A stretch of DNA of 64,000 nt from Merluccius polli (GCA_030340625.1 JAOPHQ010003132.1:170001-234000), one strand, 5' to 3'. Positions 39,433 through 52,105 are shown, counted from the first letter of the stretch. The notes: generated by a model not told the origin, from the letters alone. Numbers and translations are program-made.

Positions 39433-39464
39433 CATGCACACACACACACACACACACACACACC
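39433..39464. repeat. (CA)n microsatellite
   Basis: CA tract at the end of a CA/CATG-rich segment from 39400. Confidence 0.85.
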
Positions 39465-40427
39465 AATACATAGATGAAGGCTAAATGAAATCCGAGAAGT
39501 GGTTCCATTTATTTCCACATTACCACCCATATGTTAATATTTACTTTTTACTATTTACACATTTTGCACATGCACGCACACACGCATGTATGCAGGCACA
39601 CATGCACACACTCGTTTCCACTCTTCCTTCCACTCTGCTAACTTATATCTGCTGAGCTGTTGGTGTATAAACAGCAGCTGGCAGGGGGGGGGGAGCTGTC
39701 CAGGGTGCTAGCTGTGCAGAGAGGCAGGGCCTGCCTGGTGTGGAGGGTCTCTATCCATGGTGCTGATTTCCGGTTCCTCCACAACGCCCACGCATGGTAA
39801 ACGGTGGACAAAATGCAAAATAAAAGGCGGCTCAGCGCTTATTCTAATATTATTCATGAATCACTATTCAGTGTCATTGTGATGGCAATTAATTAGTGAC
39901 TAAATGCATTCTTACCGCATAATATTGTTACTTTTGATTTTCTAATCTTGCTACAAGTGGTCTGCTTTTGTGCAACACCCCCTACCACATTAACCACCAG
40001 CTCTCTCCTCCCCTGTCTTCCCTGGCTTGTATTTTTCTCTCGCCCCACATGACCCTCTTCCCTTACCATTAAACATGTTGTCCTCCTCTCCCATTCTTTT
40101 ATCCTCTCTACTCTCGCCTCACTTTCCCTTCAGCCTCTCCCTACCGAGCGTGGACACAGAATGTGGATGAGAGAGAGAGAGGGAGAGAGAGACAGAGACA
40201 GAGATAGGGGGCCCCAGCAATAAGACCATAAATAAGAAATCAAGGGTCTTTTCTGTCCCGCCACATTACATGCCTTTGACGTATGCTTTCTGCAGTGGTG
40301 TTACTCACTAGCCTCAGATCAATGCTCTAATCTTTCTCCGCTGCAGGATGGATTTCCCGGCCCGCGATGGCAGCAGCAAAGCCGATCACAGAGTGGATGA
40401 TACTGGGGGGGGACTAAATACTGTGGT

Positions 40428-40563
40428 GCTGGGGACGGTGGTGGTGGTGGTGGTGCTGGGGACGGTGGTGGTGGTGGTAGTGGTGGCGGTGGTGGAGGAG
40501 GTGGTGGTGGTGGCGGAGGTGCTGGGGACGGTGGTGGCGGTGGTGGAGGAGGTGGTGGTGGTG
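40428..40563. repeat. GGT/GGA/GGC-rich tract with a ctgggga higher-order unit
   Basis: Trinucleotides are interrupted by gctggggac at about 40428, 40455 and 40521, giving a longer repeat. The strand is almost free of long C stretches, so quadruplexes are likely. The open frame it creates (Val/Glu-rich) is not a gene. Confidence 0.9.
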
Positions 40564-40634
40564 AGTCAGGCGTGGTGGCGGCTTTAAAGGATGAGGGGTG
40601 GGGATCATCGCTTCAGTATAGAATGCTTAAAAGG

Positions 40635-40638
<4 letters not shown>

Positions 40639-40691
<53 letters not shown>
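40639..40691. repeat. (AT)26 microsatellite
   Basis: Uninterrupted AT tract. Confidence 0.97.
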
Positions 40692-40694
<3 letters not shown>

Positions 40695-42067
40695 CAATTG
40701 AGGACAAAGGATTTCTAGGAAAAAAGGATAGGATAGTTGGGTCTTTGTAATATTCGTGTTGTATATTGCAAGCTGCTGTTTAGGATTCGGTTTGTTTTGG
40801 TCTTGGTAAAACATCTTTCATTTCAAACGCTCCGCTGCGGTCGTGTCTCTGCTGAGGGAGAGACTTCCTCAGCATGCTTGCTCAGCTGGTGACTGTCTGC
40901 CGTTCAGTATTTATAGAAGTCCAATTAACATGGCAAGGGTTTTTGTTGGATTGTTACATCCAAGCGATGTTACCAAGCGATGCAAGCGAGTATACGGAGT
41001 AAGATCCTTTCAGATCTTTTCCTTAATATCTAAATAAGAAATGCCTCGCAAACTCCATGAAGGATTGCGTGTACCAGCTCCATACCACAAACCATAACTT
41101 AGAGTTTCTACAAACCTTTTGCATATGTGATGAGGAGAAAAAAAATACATTTATGAATACTAAGCTTCAACCAAGGCTGTATAAGCAGCTGTGAACACTA
41201 GTAAAACCAGATGGCTAAGCTAACGAGTACCATACTATAATTAAAGTTCTCATTCCCCCCCAAAAAAGTGGAGCAGATGGTTGAGTGGTGCGACAACAGT
41301 ATAGAAGTACTCAACACATACACACACACACACACAATGAAGAGTAATCAAGTGGCCAAAATCTGTGACACAGATTCTTCCTCTTTTTTCTGAGCCGTGT
41401 GAACAGAACATCACTTGGAGTTGGATCTGTTCAAATCAGATCTATAAAACTGGATCCTAATCTGAATGGAGCAATGTGAACGCAGCCGTAGCTGGTATGC
41501 CTGGTGGTGCCATCAACCGCCACTCCAAATGCAGTAGACCTGTATCACAGAGGCGTCAAGGAAACAAAAGACGCTGGGAAACAAATCAAATACGCCGTGA
41601 AAGTAAAGGATATTGCATTCCTCACTCTCCCACTTGTAACAAAGGATCAGAACGAATGACTTCTTGGTGACTTCTGACCTTTTTGCTCGGATGCATGCAT
41701 CACATCACAACCTTATATTTCACCCTGTTGTCATCTTGGGCTTTTTATCCTGCTGCCTTTTCACTGTTGTTGTCCCCCCCCCCCACCCATTCCTCTCGCC
41801 CCGCTGTTGTTTTATTTAGGGGTTGCCCCTTTAGTTTCCCATCCATACGTCCCTTCACGCCACTTGGATGTGTTGGCGTGCTACTAGGGAGCGGGTCAGC
41901 GGCGCTGAGTGAGCAGCGTAGTTGTTTCCTAACCTCACTCATTATACGAGACCCTGGCATGCTGCCATTCACCACTCACACCCACCACTCCCCCTCCCAT
42001 ATAGCCTCTCTCTCACCCCCTCTCCCTCTCTCTCCCCCTCTCCCTCGTAAGGAGCCAAGGCACTTCC

Positions 42068-42113
42068 GTGTGTGTGTGTGTGTGTGTTTGTGTATGCGTG
42101 TGTGTGTGCGTGT
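42068..42113. repeat. (GT)n imperfect microsatellite
   Basis: GT tract with tgtttgtgtatgcg interruptions. Confidence 0.9.
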
Positions 42114-42701
42114 GGAAGCACAGTTTATGGATGAGCTGAGGTCATTGTGGCAGTTGGCTCACTATAGCTGGGGTTTCTGCAGGTCAGATGTAATTCCTGG
42201 TACACTCATCATATACCCGGACACCCGTGTATACACTCAACCTCCCGGGACACTGAACACACACAGGCTGGTTTACTCTAAGTGCTATCCACTTCGGTCA
42301 TCGTAGAGAAATCTGACCTTGACTCAGCACACCGCTTGTTTGCCTGTGTGCTACTGGTGCAACCACACTTGGTGTTTATTCCAATAACTATTGATCAGCC
42401 TGTGGAAGGATTGGCTGGTAACCTGAAGGAACCCTTGTCAGGTAGGGGCAGTTGATAATGTGCGTGTGTGTTGCTAGCGACACATACGCTGAAAATGTTG
42501 ACGAAGGTCGCCAGGGCTCGCCTCTCTATGTGCAAATGTTTCACCAAAACAAGTTCCCCCCAGACACTATTTTACAAGGGCACCGTCGCTGCATCCTGGG
42601 CTCAGCGCTGCCCAAGACAATTGTGATTGGTTAAAGGATTACAAACAAGACGGAGTGTTTTTTCCCCTATGCCAGAATGATAGTGAGTAGAGCCAGACCT
42701 C

Positions 42702-42749
42702 CAGCGCTAAAACGAAGTGAGGAGATAGGTCTGGCTATGCGAGACTAGG
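42702..42749 (+). mobile_element. DNA-transposon end fragment, copy 2
   Basis: cagcgctaaaacgaagtgag and then ggtctggctatgcgagactagg; inverse of 31341-31388 with about five mismatches. Confidence 0.6.
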
Positions 42750-43287
42750 CTCGCGTGGTGGGATGCAAAAAGGCCGGTCACCATGCTAAGTCAATGGGAA
42801 AATTGTGATTTCATTCTCGTAATACAAAGCGAATACATTTTTTGTTCGGTTAGGATCTCAGTGGCTAGTTAATCTCCATATTATGTATATTGAGAGGTCC
42901 CGTTTGACAGTTTAATTTCATTAGACCACTATTAAGGATTGAGTATTAATGAGTTTTGGCCATAGACAACTGTGAGGCGGCCATTTAATTTCCGCCCTTA
43001 ATGTGCCAAATATGGTTCCTTTCTGCTGCTGGTTGCAAAGAATTACGAGCAATGGCGGCGCCCATCACGCGAAATCTGATAGGAGATATACTTGCTTTTT
43101 AACCGCACATTCATGCAGACAACCGGCTGAGTTGTGAACTGAATTGTTCACATACTGTAAACCAAGCGTCATAGCGTCGTAGATGGTATGAAAGGCCCCT
43201 AAATCAAGCACGTCGTGACAATGGCGAGTATGTTTCTCTCGTTCTGCCTACACTGCCCCCTACCGTTCATGTGCGTATTGCACCTTG

Positions 43288-43324
43288 CAGACACGTATCG
43301 TTAATTTCTGACGATACGTGTCTG
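43288..43324. repeat. Perfect 14-bp inverted repeat, 9-nt loop
   Basis: cagacacgtatcgt (43288-43301) and acgatacgtgtctg (43311-43324), 155 bp upstream of a NAALADL2 exon. Confidence 0.92.
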
Positions 43325-43478
43325 TTTATTAAGACGTTGGGTGACATCATTTTTTACAGTTTATGGTTTGTTTACATCCTCTTTGCTGCGCGTGTGTGAG
43401 TATGGTGTGGTTAGAAATATATATATATATAAAACAATAACCCTATAATAACCTTTTTTTTTTTTTTTTTTTTTGCAG

Positions 43479-43572
43479 ATGACAGCAGAGGCCATTTTCC
43501 GGCTGGTCAGCGACCCGGTCCTGCCGTTCTACCCGTTGGACATCGCTCTGGACGTACAGAAAAAATTGAAAG
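43479..43572 (+). CDS. naaladl2: NAALADL2 exon (visible exon 3 of 5)
   Basis: The exon is 94 nt, entering in phase 0 and leaving in phase 1. It encodes fragment residues 80-110 (M-T-A-E-A-I-F-R-L through A-L-D-V-Q-K-K-L-K). It matches the helix in glutamate carboxypeptidase II that follows the active site, and the V-L-P-F-Y-P-L-D segment corresponds to V-L-P-F-D-C-R-D there. The acceptor is tttgcag after an uninterrupted run of 21 T; the donor is gtgagg. The opening ATG is an internal methionine, not a start, because the splice phases on both sides fit. The ORF runs on past 43572 into the intron by chance. Confidence 0.92.
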
Positions 43573-43950
43573 GTGAGGACATGGACACAGACAGAGCATA
43601 CAGTAAGAATGCTATAAGAGGGCAGGCATCTGAAACAGGAAGTCTTATTGAATTTAAAAAATCGATTTGAGGAACGTTGACTTGTTGCTATTTACGACGT
43701 CCGTATTGAGTAAATGTATGCATGCAAATGAGCGGTTGACGGTATTGAAGGTTGAAGTTAATTTATGATATTGGACCATGAAGCTGAATGTGTCCATGTT
43801 GGTGAACTCACTAATCACAACAGGGGCCGGTATGTTTCAGGTGTGTGTATGTGTTTGTAAACGCTTGTGTCTGACCCTGACGAACATATACATGTAGCTT
43901 AGCCTTTGCAGTCACTCAGGACTTTCTGTTGGACAGTGGTCAGAGCACTG

Positions 43951-43954
<4 letters not shown>

Positions 43955-44028
<74 letters not shown>
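43955..44028. repeat. (GT)37 microsatellite
   Basis: Uninterrupted GT tract; CA tracts follow at 44162-44180 and 44393-44413. Confidence 0.97.
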
Positions 44029-44031
<3 letters not shown>

Positions 44032-44734
44032 CACGTGCTGCATACACTTGGTACACACACATGCATGCACACACTACTGCGGCTATCCCATACTTCATGC
44101 AGTGGCATAACTCATTGCTAGAGTCAAGACCGAGCAGCATCATCAATCCCTGACACAGAAACACACACACACACACACACGCACACATGCAGGGGGACCA
44201 AAATAACATACAGTATGTGTGTCCACGCACATACACACAAACAAGGACTGTGTCTGTGTCTGCATGCAAACATGCAGACACAGACACTATCAAAAACCCA
44301 TGAAAAACATCCTTCCACACAAACGCATACACACGTGTGACATTTATACGACCATATCAAAGACAAATTTGAATTTGCTCCCCCATGCGCACACACACAC
44401 ACACACACACACCCATAAGAATGATTGAGGGTGGATTCATTTGTTTGGCTGAAGGTATCGATCTCTCTGCACACCCCTCATGACTCCCAGCCATGGTGAC
44501 CTTGGGTCCTGCATCTGTAAAATTCACCTGGAATGGCGCGTCGTCCCCATCTCTCTTCTTCTCCCCTGGCCCACCTTGTAGCCTCGCAGCTGCTGCTTCA
44601 CTTTCTTCTGTCTCTGCCTCTGTTGTTCTGTGGTTTTTGTATCACTTGTGTCAACATCCCCCAGATGATGCCCCTCTTCTCACTGCCCCAATGTCATTTA
44701 TAGCATTGGTTTATTCTTTTCTTGCTCATCCGTC

Positions 44735-45300
44735 TCTCTGTCTCTCTCTCTCTCTTTATACTCTTTATTGGTATGGAAACTAAACATTTACATTGCCAAA
44801 GCAGTTTACAAATCAAACAAAGGAAAAATAACAGTGTACTATAAATAAAAAGTGACATATAAAGTACAAGTACAAGTATTATTTTCGATGTAACAACCCA
44901 CACAGGCACCGTCAGACGCCAGTATATGTGATTGTGTTGGTGTTGCCTTGGACGCCTTCTGCTCCTCACAACAAGTGACAAAACATGCTGCTGTGGTTGG
45001 GCAAGCCTGTAGTTTGGCAGTTTGTTCCTAGTTCTGTTAAAGTCCTTGCAGGTATGTGTAGTCCAAGGTGTTCCTGATGTCTTCATGTGGTTTGCAGGAG
45101 GTTGTTCCCAGCTAGTTGTCTGTGCAGTAGATGCAGGTCTCTAGCCAGGTGATGCTCGCTGAGCCTGGATCTGGGACCTGGATCAGGGATCGCTTCACAG
45201 TGGTCACGTATTCTGCTTAGACTGTGTGTCCTCTGTTTGATGATAAAAAGCATGCAAGTGTTCGGCTTCAATCCCTTACCCTTTCTCTCTCTGCCCTCAC
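44735..45300 (-). mobile_element. Possible non-LTR retrotransposon fragment
   Basis: A CT-rich edge is followed by tattggtatggaaactaaac, acattgccaaagcag and an A-rich tract, resembling the tails of fish non-LTR elements. The minus-strand frames beyond it are broken and unassigned. Family not identified. Confidence 0.4.
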
Positions 45301-46076
45301 ACATGTATGTTAACTTACTATACCCCTCTCGCAACCATGTGCTCATGTGCAAGTGGTGCCTTCAATCCAGTGCTGTAGTTTTATTCAAACCACAATCGAA
45401 ACCATGATCATTTATCAGGTGTTGACCTTTAGCTGGAGTTAGAAGAACAGTCTTTCCACTGCGTACAAGCAGAAATGTTTCATTCATTTGTTATTGTTAA
45501 TTATTTTGTAGTATTTGTACAATTTCTTTAAGCAATTTTAGTGTTCAATATTTTAAACCGCTTCCCACTGATCAGTAGAAAGTTGTACAATTGTTTTAAA
45601 AAGTTGTATATTTCTCCCATATTTTCTAGTCGGCACACATTTCTTACACTGTTTCTCCTTCGGGTGCAAGATTTTTTTTTTCACATTGTGAGCCAAAATA
45701 GTCTTATTCAGTCCCCTTAATCAAGCTATGCATCAATGTTCTCCTGCATATTAATATGACCTTTAAAAGAGCATGCAGAAGCCAGTGAATATCTGATGAA
45801 TGCAAAGTGACGCGTCCAGCCTCCCTCTGCATGCAAGTGAAATGTAGAGGAGGTGGTTTATTCATGCTATGGCTCCCATCCACTTCTCACAAGGACCTCC
45901 TTTCCCAGGCCTTCACACGCAGTTGGCTGTACTCTACTGTAGACGGCCGCGGGGTGATACTCCAGTCTGCGGTGGACTACTTGTGACTCTTACCGTATTC
46001 AGTTCAATGAATGTGCCGCAATGATCTGGAGACGCTGGGATGCCATGTGATTATAGCTGGGTAGTCTCTCATTCTG

Positions 46077-46457
46077 CATCTCAATTCGCGTACGTCCACT
46101 TGCTATTTCGAGTGCATAATTGCGCTCACACTGACAAGTACGGCGAAAATGCAGTGCACTATAAGTACCAGGATGGCATACTCATAGCGGTCAAAAGGTT
46201 GAGTGTGTTACGCTGTACGTGTGACACACTCCTCACCCTCAGTGTATGTAGGGATGGGGGTCCCTCCCCATCCGCTACACCAACATTTGTGAAAATAGCG
46301 GTCGAATTAAAACGTTCATTTTTATATATATATGAGTGCATCGAACGGCCATGTTCGATTTCAAACAACACTACCCTGTCGAAAATCATGCACCACACAA
46401 GTAAGTGCATAGTGCACTGCATGGAAGTGTAATGACGTAAGTATGTGAATTGAGACA
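46077..46457. mobile_element. MITE-like element with tctcaattc inverted ends
   Basis: The left end tctcaattcgcgtacgt and right end acgtaagtatgtgaattgaga are inverted. A subterminal pair (atgcagtgcactat near 46149 and its complement near 46405) supports it. About 380 bp, no coding capacity. Confidence 0.6.
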
Positions 46458-46524
46458 CACCATTAGTCTCATTTATTTATGTATTTATCTATTTCCACAC
46501 TCAAAGCTGAAAGGTCAGCTCTGG

Positions 46525-46530
46525 TACACA

Positions 46531-46564
<34 letters not shown>
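46525..46564. repeat. (CA)n microsatellite
   Basis: CA tract with one TA interruption. Confidence 0.9.
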
Positions 46565-46964
46565 TAGGACATCTTAACAATGAAATCTCCTGCACATGTA
46601 GGTATGAGAGTGAGCGAGCGAGGTAAGAGGTTGCAGAGAGAAAGAGAGAGAGAGAGACACGCTCTCCATCACACAGGTACAGTATCTGTACTATGGGTTG
46701 CCACTCATGGCGGCGTGGACGGCAGCTACTCGCTCACTGCGTTGCGGTCTGCTCCCCGGAGCGCCGTCTGTCTAAGCATGTAAGCAGCCGCCCGCCATTA
46801 ACGTCTGGATGGAGCGGTTAGACGCGCAGCCGCCTGAGACTAATGGATAGATTCTGACCTGTGAGAAGGGAAAGCGAGGGAGAGAGGTTGTGTCTGAGAT
46901 GAAGTGAGAAGGAGGGAATGAAAGATGAAGGATTATCGCACCTGCACCCCCGCCCACCTTCAAT

Positions 46965-46968
46965 CCCC

Positions 46969-47022
<54 letters not shown>
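46965..47022. repeat. (C)21 run followed by (CA)n
   Basis: Poly-C at 46965-46985 runs into CA repeats. Further CA tracts with tacacctacac blocks continue to 47220. Confidence 0.95.
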
Positions 47023-47027
<5 letters not shown>

Positions 47028-47116
47028 AGATACATACACCTACACACACACACACCTACACCTACACACAAACACTGTTCCCACTCTTTCTTTGTTATGG
47101 CTTTCCTGCCTCCCCC

Positions 47117-47157
<41 letters not shown>

Positions 47158-48582
47158 CTACACACCCACACTCACACACACACACACACACACATACACC
47201 TACACAAACACACACACACAAACTTTGAGGCAGCTAAAAGGTTGTGAGCTGAAGTCTGGATGCTTTTATCTCCACTGGTAAAAATAAAAGACAGGCGCAG
47301 ATGGAGGGACAGAGAGAAAGCAGGCGGCGCTATAAATGATTTCGGCTGCGTGTGTGTGTGCATGCATGTGTTAGTATATGTCTGCATTGTATGTGCATGG
47401 TGAGGAGGTTGTGTGATTGTGTTGTGCAGATGGTGTATTCTGGCAGGAGGAGACAGCCATTTAGGCAGGAAATATGTCTTATATGATCTTCAAAATAGCT
47501 ATCTATGCCATTTTGTCACTGTTACTAAATAAGACAAGTCATTTAGAGCATTTTGTGTAAAATCCTGTTCCTGCCAGTCTCCGCCAACCAGTTTGTGAAC
47601 GTTGTACTCTGCTCCAAACTCAAGTTGCGCTCTTTCTGTAACGATGAAGTTGCCCAAAAGGCATTTTTGGTAAATCTCATATAGTGTTCAATTTCAAAGC
47701 TGAAACAGGGAGTTCACTTCGGCCAGATCTCCTGCTTTTAGGCCCTGCTGCTTACAGTTCACATACTGCCGGTGCGGCCAATCATAAGCCTGCAGCCATC
47801 TGTGATGAGGAGCTTTCTTATGTATTCTTGAGAAACACTGCAGTATTAAAAATATCCAGTCATGAAGACAACCCAGATTGAACGAGCAGAACGAATCGAA
47901 ATCCTTTGCATTTTTCACTCGAAACATGCCTTCGGTTCAGTCTGAATCCGGTTGGACTCTTCATTAAACCAGCGATAGCGCCGAGTAGCAGGACCGCCTT
48001 TGTTCTTCAACTACAAAATCAAAGAGCAGCAAAAAACAGACTTATTCCTCGACTCTGGAAATTAACTGAATATTGCTGAGAATATCAAAAGGAGGATTGT
48101 GTGTGAGTACACCTTGCTTAACCAGTATTTATAGTACAGGCTTGTACTTTATATATTTATATTTTTGTAAGACTTATTATTCTCCCCCATTCAGAAACAA
48201 AATACCCTGACAAACAACATCCATGCTTCTCTAAAATCCCTCCTGTTAAAAGTTCAAAAGAACAAACGTTGACATTATCGCTGTATTTGCATTTCCACCC
48301 AGCTAGCTTCTTGGGGGAGCTTACAATGTTGGCGACGTACTAAAAACAAAGTGCTTAAAACCAGGACATGAAATTCAACACAAGTCTGCCAGGGCTCACT
48401 AACTGTTGTCGCCCATTTCCATCAACTCCATCAACTTTCTGTCGGACCCCCCATGTACAACAGCGAGGGAGGATCGCGTCCCGTGATCCTTCCCGCTACG
48501 CCTTTCCGCGGCCCAATGCAAAGTCAATGGGGCATGTTGCCTCGCGTAATCAATCGTGTCTGCCGCCACCGCGCGCGCATGT

Positions 48583-48602
48583 GTGTGTGTGTGTGTGTGT
48601 GT
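48583..48602. repeat. (TG)10 microsatellite
   Basis: TG tract just before the AT run at 48645. Confidence 0.9.
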
Positions 48603-48644
48603 GGAGCAATGGGTATAGTGACAATGGTTCTTGTCAAAGGTTGA

Positions 48645-48692
<48 letters not shown>
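48645..48692. repeat. (TA)24 microsatellite
   Basis: Uninterrupted TA tract. Confidence 0.95.
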
Positions 48693-48695
<3 letters not shown>

Positions 48696-49077
48696 TTAAT
48701 ACAAGGCTGACCACCCTCTAAATCGTTAATCAAGAATCATCCAATACTAATGTGTGTCTACCTCTGGTTTAACTCATTTAAAGAATTAAAGGTAAAAAGA
48801 GTGTGTTGTATTATAATTGTATGTTTTGAGGTATAGGGCTGAAATATGACCAAAAAAAACTCACAATACATAAACCACCAACAATTGTGAAGCACTTTAA
48901 ATGAATAAGCACAGACAAGTGCACCCATGATGAATAAAAACACACACATGCACAGGGGGTGCACACACACTCTTACCCAGGCAGAGAGCAAACATATACT
49001 TAGAGACCCAGCATGCCTTCAACTGCCCACAGCCACGCACGCACACATGAACACACACACATGCACACATGAACACA

Positions 49078-49078
49078 C

Positions 49079-49132
<54 letters not shown>
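49078..49132. repeat. (CA)n microsatellite
   Basis: CA tract preceded by acacatg/gaacac variants. Confidence 0.95.
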
Positions 49133-49134
<2 letters not shown>

Positions 49135-49361
49135 CCATGCGTCCCCAAGTGTCAAAAGAAGTGATGGATTACAACAATCAAACAATATTTCATGAGTCCC
49201 AGATGGTTGAGAGGAGCCAAAGCCATTTAAATTTGTAGAAGAGAACGGCTCTTTGTCTATTTTTGTACCCACTTTCTCTCAGCGCTGCTCTCCTGTCTCT
49301 GATGACTCACACAGCTCCCATCCCACCGTGTCACACTCTGTCACCTTAATGTCCCCGCTGT

Positions 49362-49457
49362 TACACACACACACACATGCACTCACACACACATGCACAC
49401 ACACGCATGCATGAATGCACACACACGCATGCATGCATGCATGCACACACATGCACA

Positions 49458-49498
<41 letters not shown>
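49362..49498. repeat. CA and GCAT compound microsatellite
   Basis: CA runs enclose a (GCAT)n segment (about 49428-49443). Confidence 0.9.
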
Positions 49499-49501
<3 letters not shown>

Positions 49502-49739
49502 AGCATCTTGAAGTGGTAGGCCTACTGACCAAATACGAGCCCAACACTAAATGATGATTGCATATAGGCCATATTTTTGCCTGATATTTATGTTTTTTTA
49601 TGTTTATGAGTCAGGATGAAAGTGTACTCCAGACCGTTTCAAGTCACTGGATTTCCAGGTTAACCGGATATGTTGCCAGAATTTAAGGAAAGCCTGAATT
49701 TTCGGTTTCAGATACCAAGCTTAGACTAATCTCAGTTCA

Positions 49740-49753
49740 GTTACCATGGCGAC
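49740..49753 (+). promoter_or_regulatory. RFX X-box-like motif, strong match
   Basis: gttaccatggcgac fits the symmetric X-box form GTTRCCATGGYRAC at all positions. RFX proteins bind such sites at ciliary, neuronal and MHC genes. Function here is inference. Confidence 0.4.
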
Positions 49754-50671
49754 TCATGCTGTGAGCCTAACCCGGAGTAAACCTGGGGCATGTTCAGCCC
49801 CGACAAAACGTAGCAAAACGATTACTTAAATGGAAACGGTGGTGTTACGCAAGTGTTGCAACTATGGCAGCTGAGAAGGCCATTATTTGCATGATGAAAT
49901 CAGTTTAAATACATGTTTAATACTACAAAATATGCTCAAGTCACTGCCCTTGCTGTCCAGAATAGCAGAGAACATCCCAATCAAGTGAAGGGGTATGTGG
50001 AAACTGTGGTTTCTAATTATAGTGCCATTTGCCTCGCATTTCAGGATGACAAGGCAAGCATTTCAGGTGAAGGATAATTTATGACTTTAGCTGGATCCAT
50101 TGTGCACACTGCCTTTTTAATATGGCAAGGTTTATATACACGTCGCTGCTGATTGGGTCACACCTCTGACACGCCCACCAAACTAGAGAAAATGTCCCTC
50201 AAAGCTATTGTATTATATTTTACTTGACGTGACATGTCTACATTGAAGTAATAGGCAATTTCTCTATAGCCTACACACTCAATAAACGTGTGTGACCCAA
50301 TGCCTACAGTAGGTTATTTAAGCAGTGATTTATGTGACCTTTTTGAACGATGACATAATGGCTTGTCCCTGCCGTGTCGTACTAAGGAGCCGACTCGTTG
50401 CTTGTACACTGCACACCAAGCCGCAGGGGGTCGGGGCGTGGGGTCGCAGCGAGTGCTTTTTGGGATTGGACTCGTTTGTATTTTGAATGTTGCCTTTCGT
50501 TTGCATGATTTTGTCATGATTTTAAATATAGGTGATGAGCAGATAAATCCAGTTGTAAAGGCTCCAGGGGAGACAAAATAAAGGCAAATTCAAGAATGAT
50601 TTGTTCTGCAAACATTAGCATCTGTATTAAACCCCCAAACCTGTGAGTCCAAATGATCAGAGCCCAGTGCC

Positions 50672-50673
<2 letters not shown>

Positions 50674-50757
<84 letters not shown>

Positions 50758-50765
50758 TGTGTGTG
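50674..50765. repeat. (GT)n microsatellite
   Basis: About 80 uninterrupted bases of GT, then tttgtgtgtgtgcgc. Confidence 0.97.
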
Positions 50766-51810
50766 CGCATGGTTTGTGCAGTAATAATGTATACATTTCA
50801 TCTTTGTATGACTTACTTTGACCATATTTTGCTGGTGTTCAACAGAATATATTTTTGAACATGTATTGAAACCGGCTCAAAAGTTGAATACAAATTGCTA
50901 TCTCACTATCCCTCGCTATTCTCGTCATCATCAGCGAGACGTGATGGAAGAACATCATTGCCTTCTCAAGCTACTTTGCAGAAGTTGTGGCAGCGCAAAA
51001 TGCAATCAAGTGTTCATAGTCACAATCAATGAGGTGAGAGAGAGAGAGCGTGCTTTGGTTATGCGTTATGCACCCCACTTCCAAATGGATGAGAATGTGC
51101 TGTGATTTTGTCTTTCAGAGAAGTAATGGTGAATAAATTAATCAAATAGGATGCGTTTACAAAGTGAAGGATGCATGCATTTAAGTCAGAAAGTTTCAGG
51201 TTGGGGCGTGAGGCACAGTATCCAGTTCTCTCGTGTTTTCAAACCTGTTTTCCTGGATCATTTTTAGCTCAGGGGTTTGATCTTGGAAGATGTTAAAGAC
51301 AGGTTTACATTCTACCATTTAGAAAGTGTGTGGGGGATATTTACTTACTTAACACATGAAACACAGCATGTATAATGCAAGCATGCATGGCATAACCTTA
51401 CAATATCAACAAGGTCAGTGAACAAAACTGCAACTCAAAAGCGTGGGTAGAGCACCTTGTTTTTTGAGTGTTTGAATGGAGAATGTTGCCATTTGTCTGA
51501 AATTCCTCCAGCCTTGCATGCATGGGCCATGTTATTTTCCTAATGCGCAGTAGAGAAAGGACAAGGAGAGGAGAATGTGGGCAGGTGTGACACAAATGAG
51601 GTCATTTTAATTAACTTCAGGAACACAAGGAAAGAGTTGGAGACAAAAGTGAGAGGAGAAAGGGAAGACGGGTCGCGATTTTCCGTCACAGGTTAGAATA
51701 GATGAGGTCGGGCGAGAGGGAAGGAGGAAAAGAGGAGGAAGGGGGAGAGAGGGTTGAAGGACTCAACATCGTGTTTGTGGCCAAGGTTAAGAGAGGAGTA
51801 AGACAAATGA

Positions 51811-51828
51811 CCCCCCCCCCCCCCCCCC
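51811..51828. repeat. (C)18 run
   Basis: Uninterrupted C run followed by a CT-rich segment. Confidence 0.95.
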
Positions 51829-52008
51829 GTCTCTCCTTCTCTGAAAACAACTGAGCCAGCCGTATGTAGTCTCCAGAAATAACCTCTCTATCCAAGATGC
51901 TGGCACAGGAGTTGGCACAAAATGCACAGTGCCATACACAAGGTTAGTTGTATGTTCATCTAAGTCTAATTCTAACTAATCGTGACATTTTATCTTTATT
52001 TTTGCTGC

Positions 52009-52105
52009 CGTGTGTGTGTGTGTGTGTGTATGTGGTGTGTGCGCGCGCGCATCTGTATGTGTGTGTGGGTTTGTGCAATCATGCGTGTGTGTGTGTGTGT
52101 GTGTG
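52009..52105. repeat. naaladl2: GT-rich tract abutting a 3' splice site
   Basis: GT runs with a gcgcgcgc interruption end in a perfect (GT)10 at 52085-52104, five bases before the acceptor at 52110. Confidence 0.95.

Noticed and set aside
41683..42306. Longest open frame in the window (207 codons)
   Set aside because: Ser/Pro-rich chance reading through C- and CT-rich DNA and a GT repeat; no domain, no splice signals, no link to neighbouring exons.
43479..43670. Translation start at the ATG of the 43479 exon
   Set aside because: Splice phases and homology on both sides show it is an internal methionine.
44735..45350. Minus-strand frames resembling a gene with basic motifs
   Set aside because: Frames are broken and neighbour a retroelement-like tail; no continuous product.
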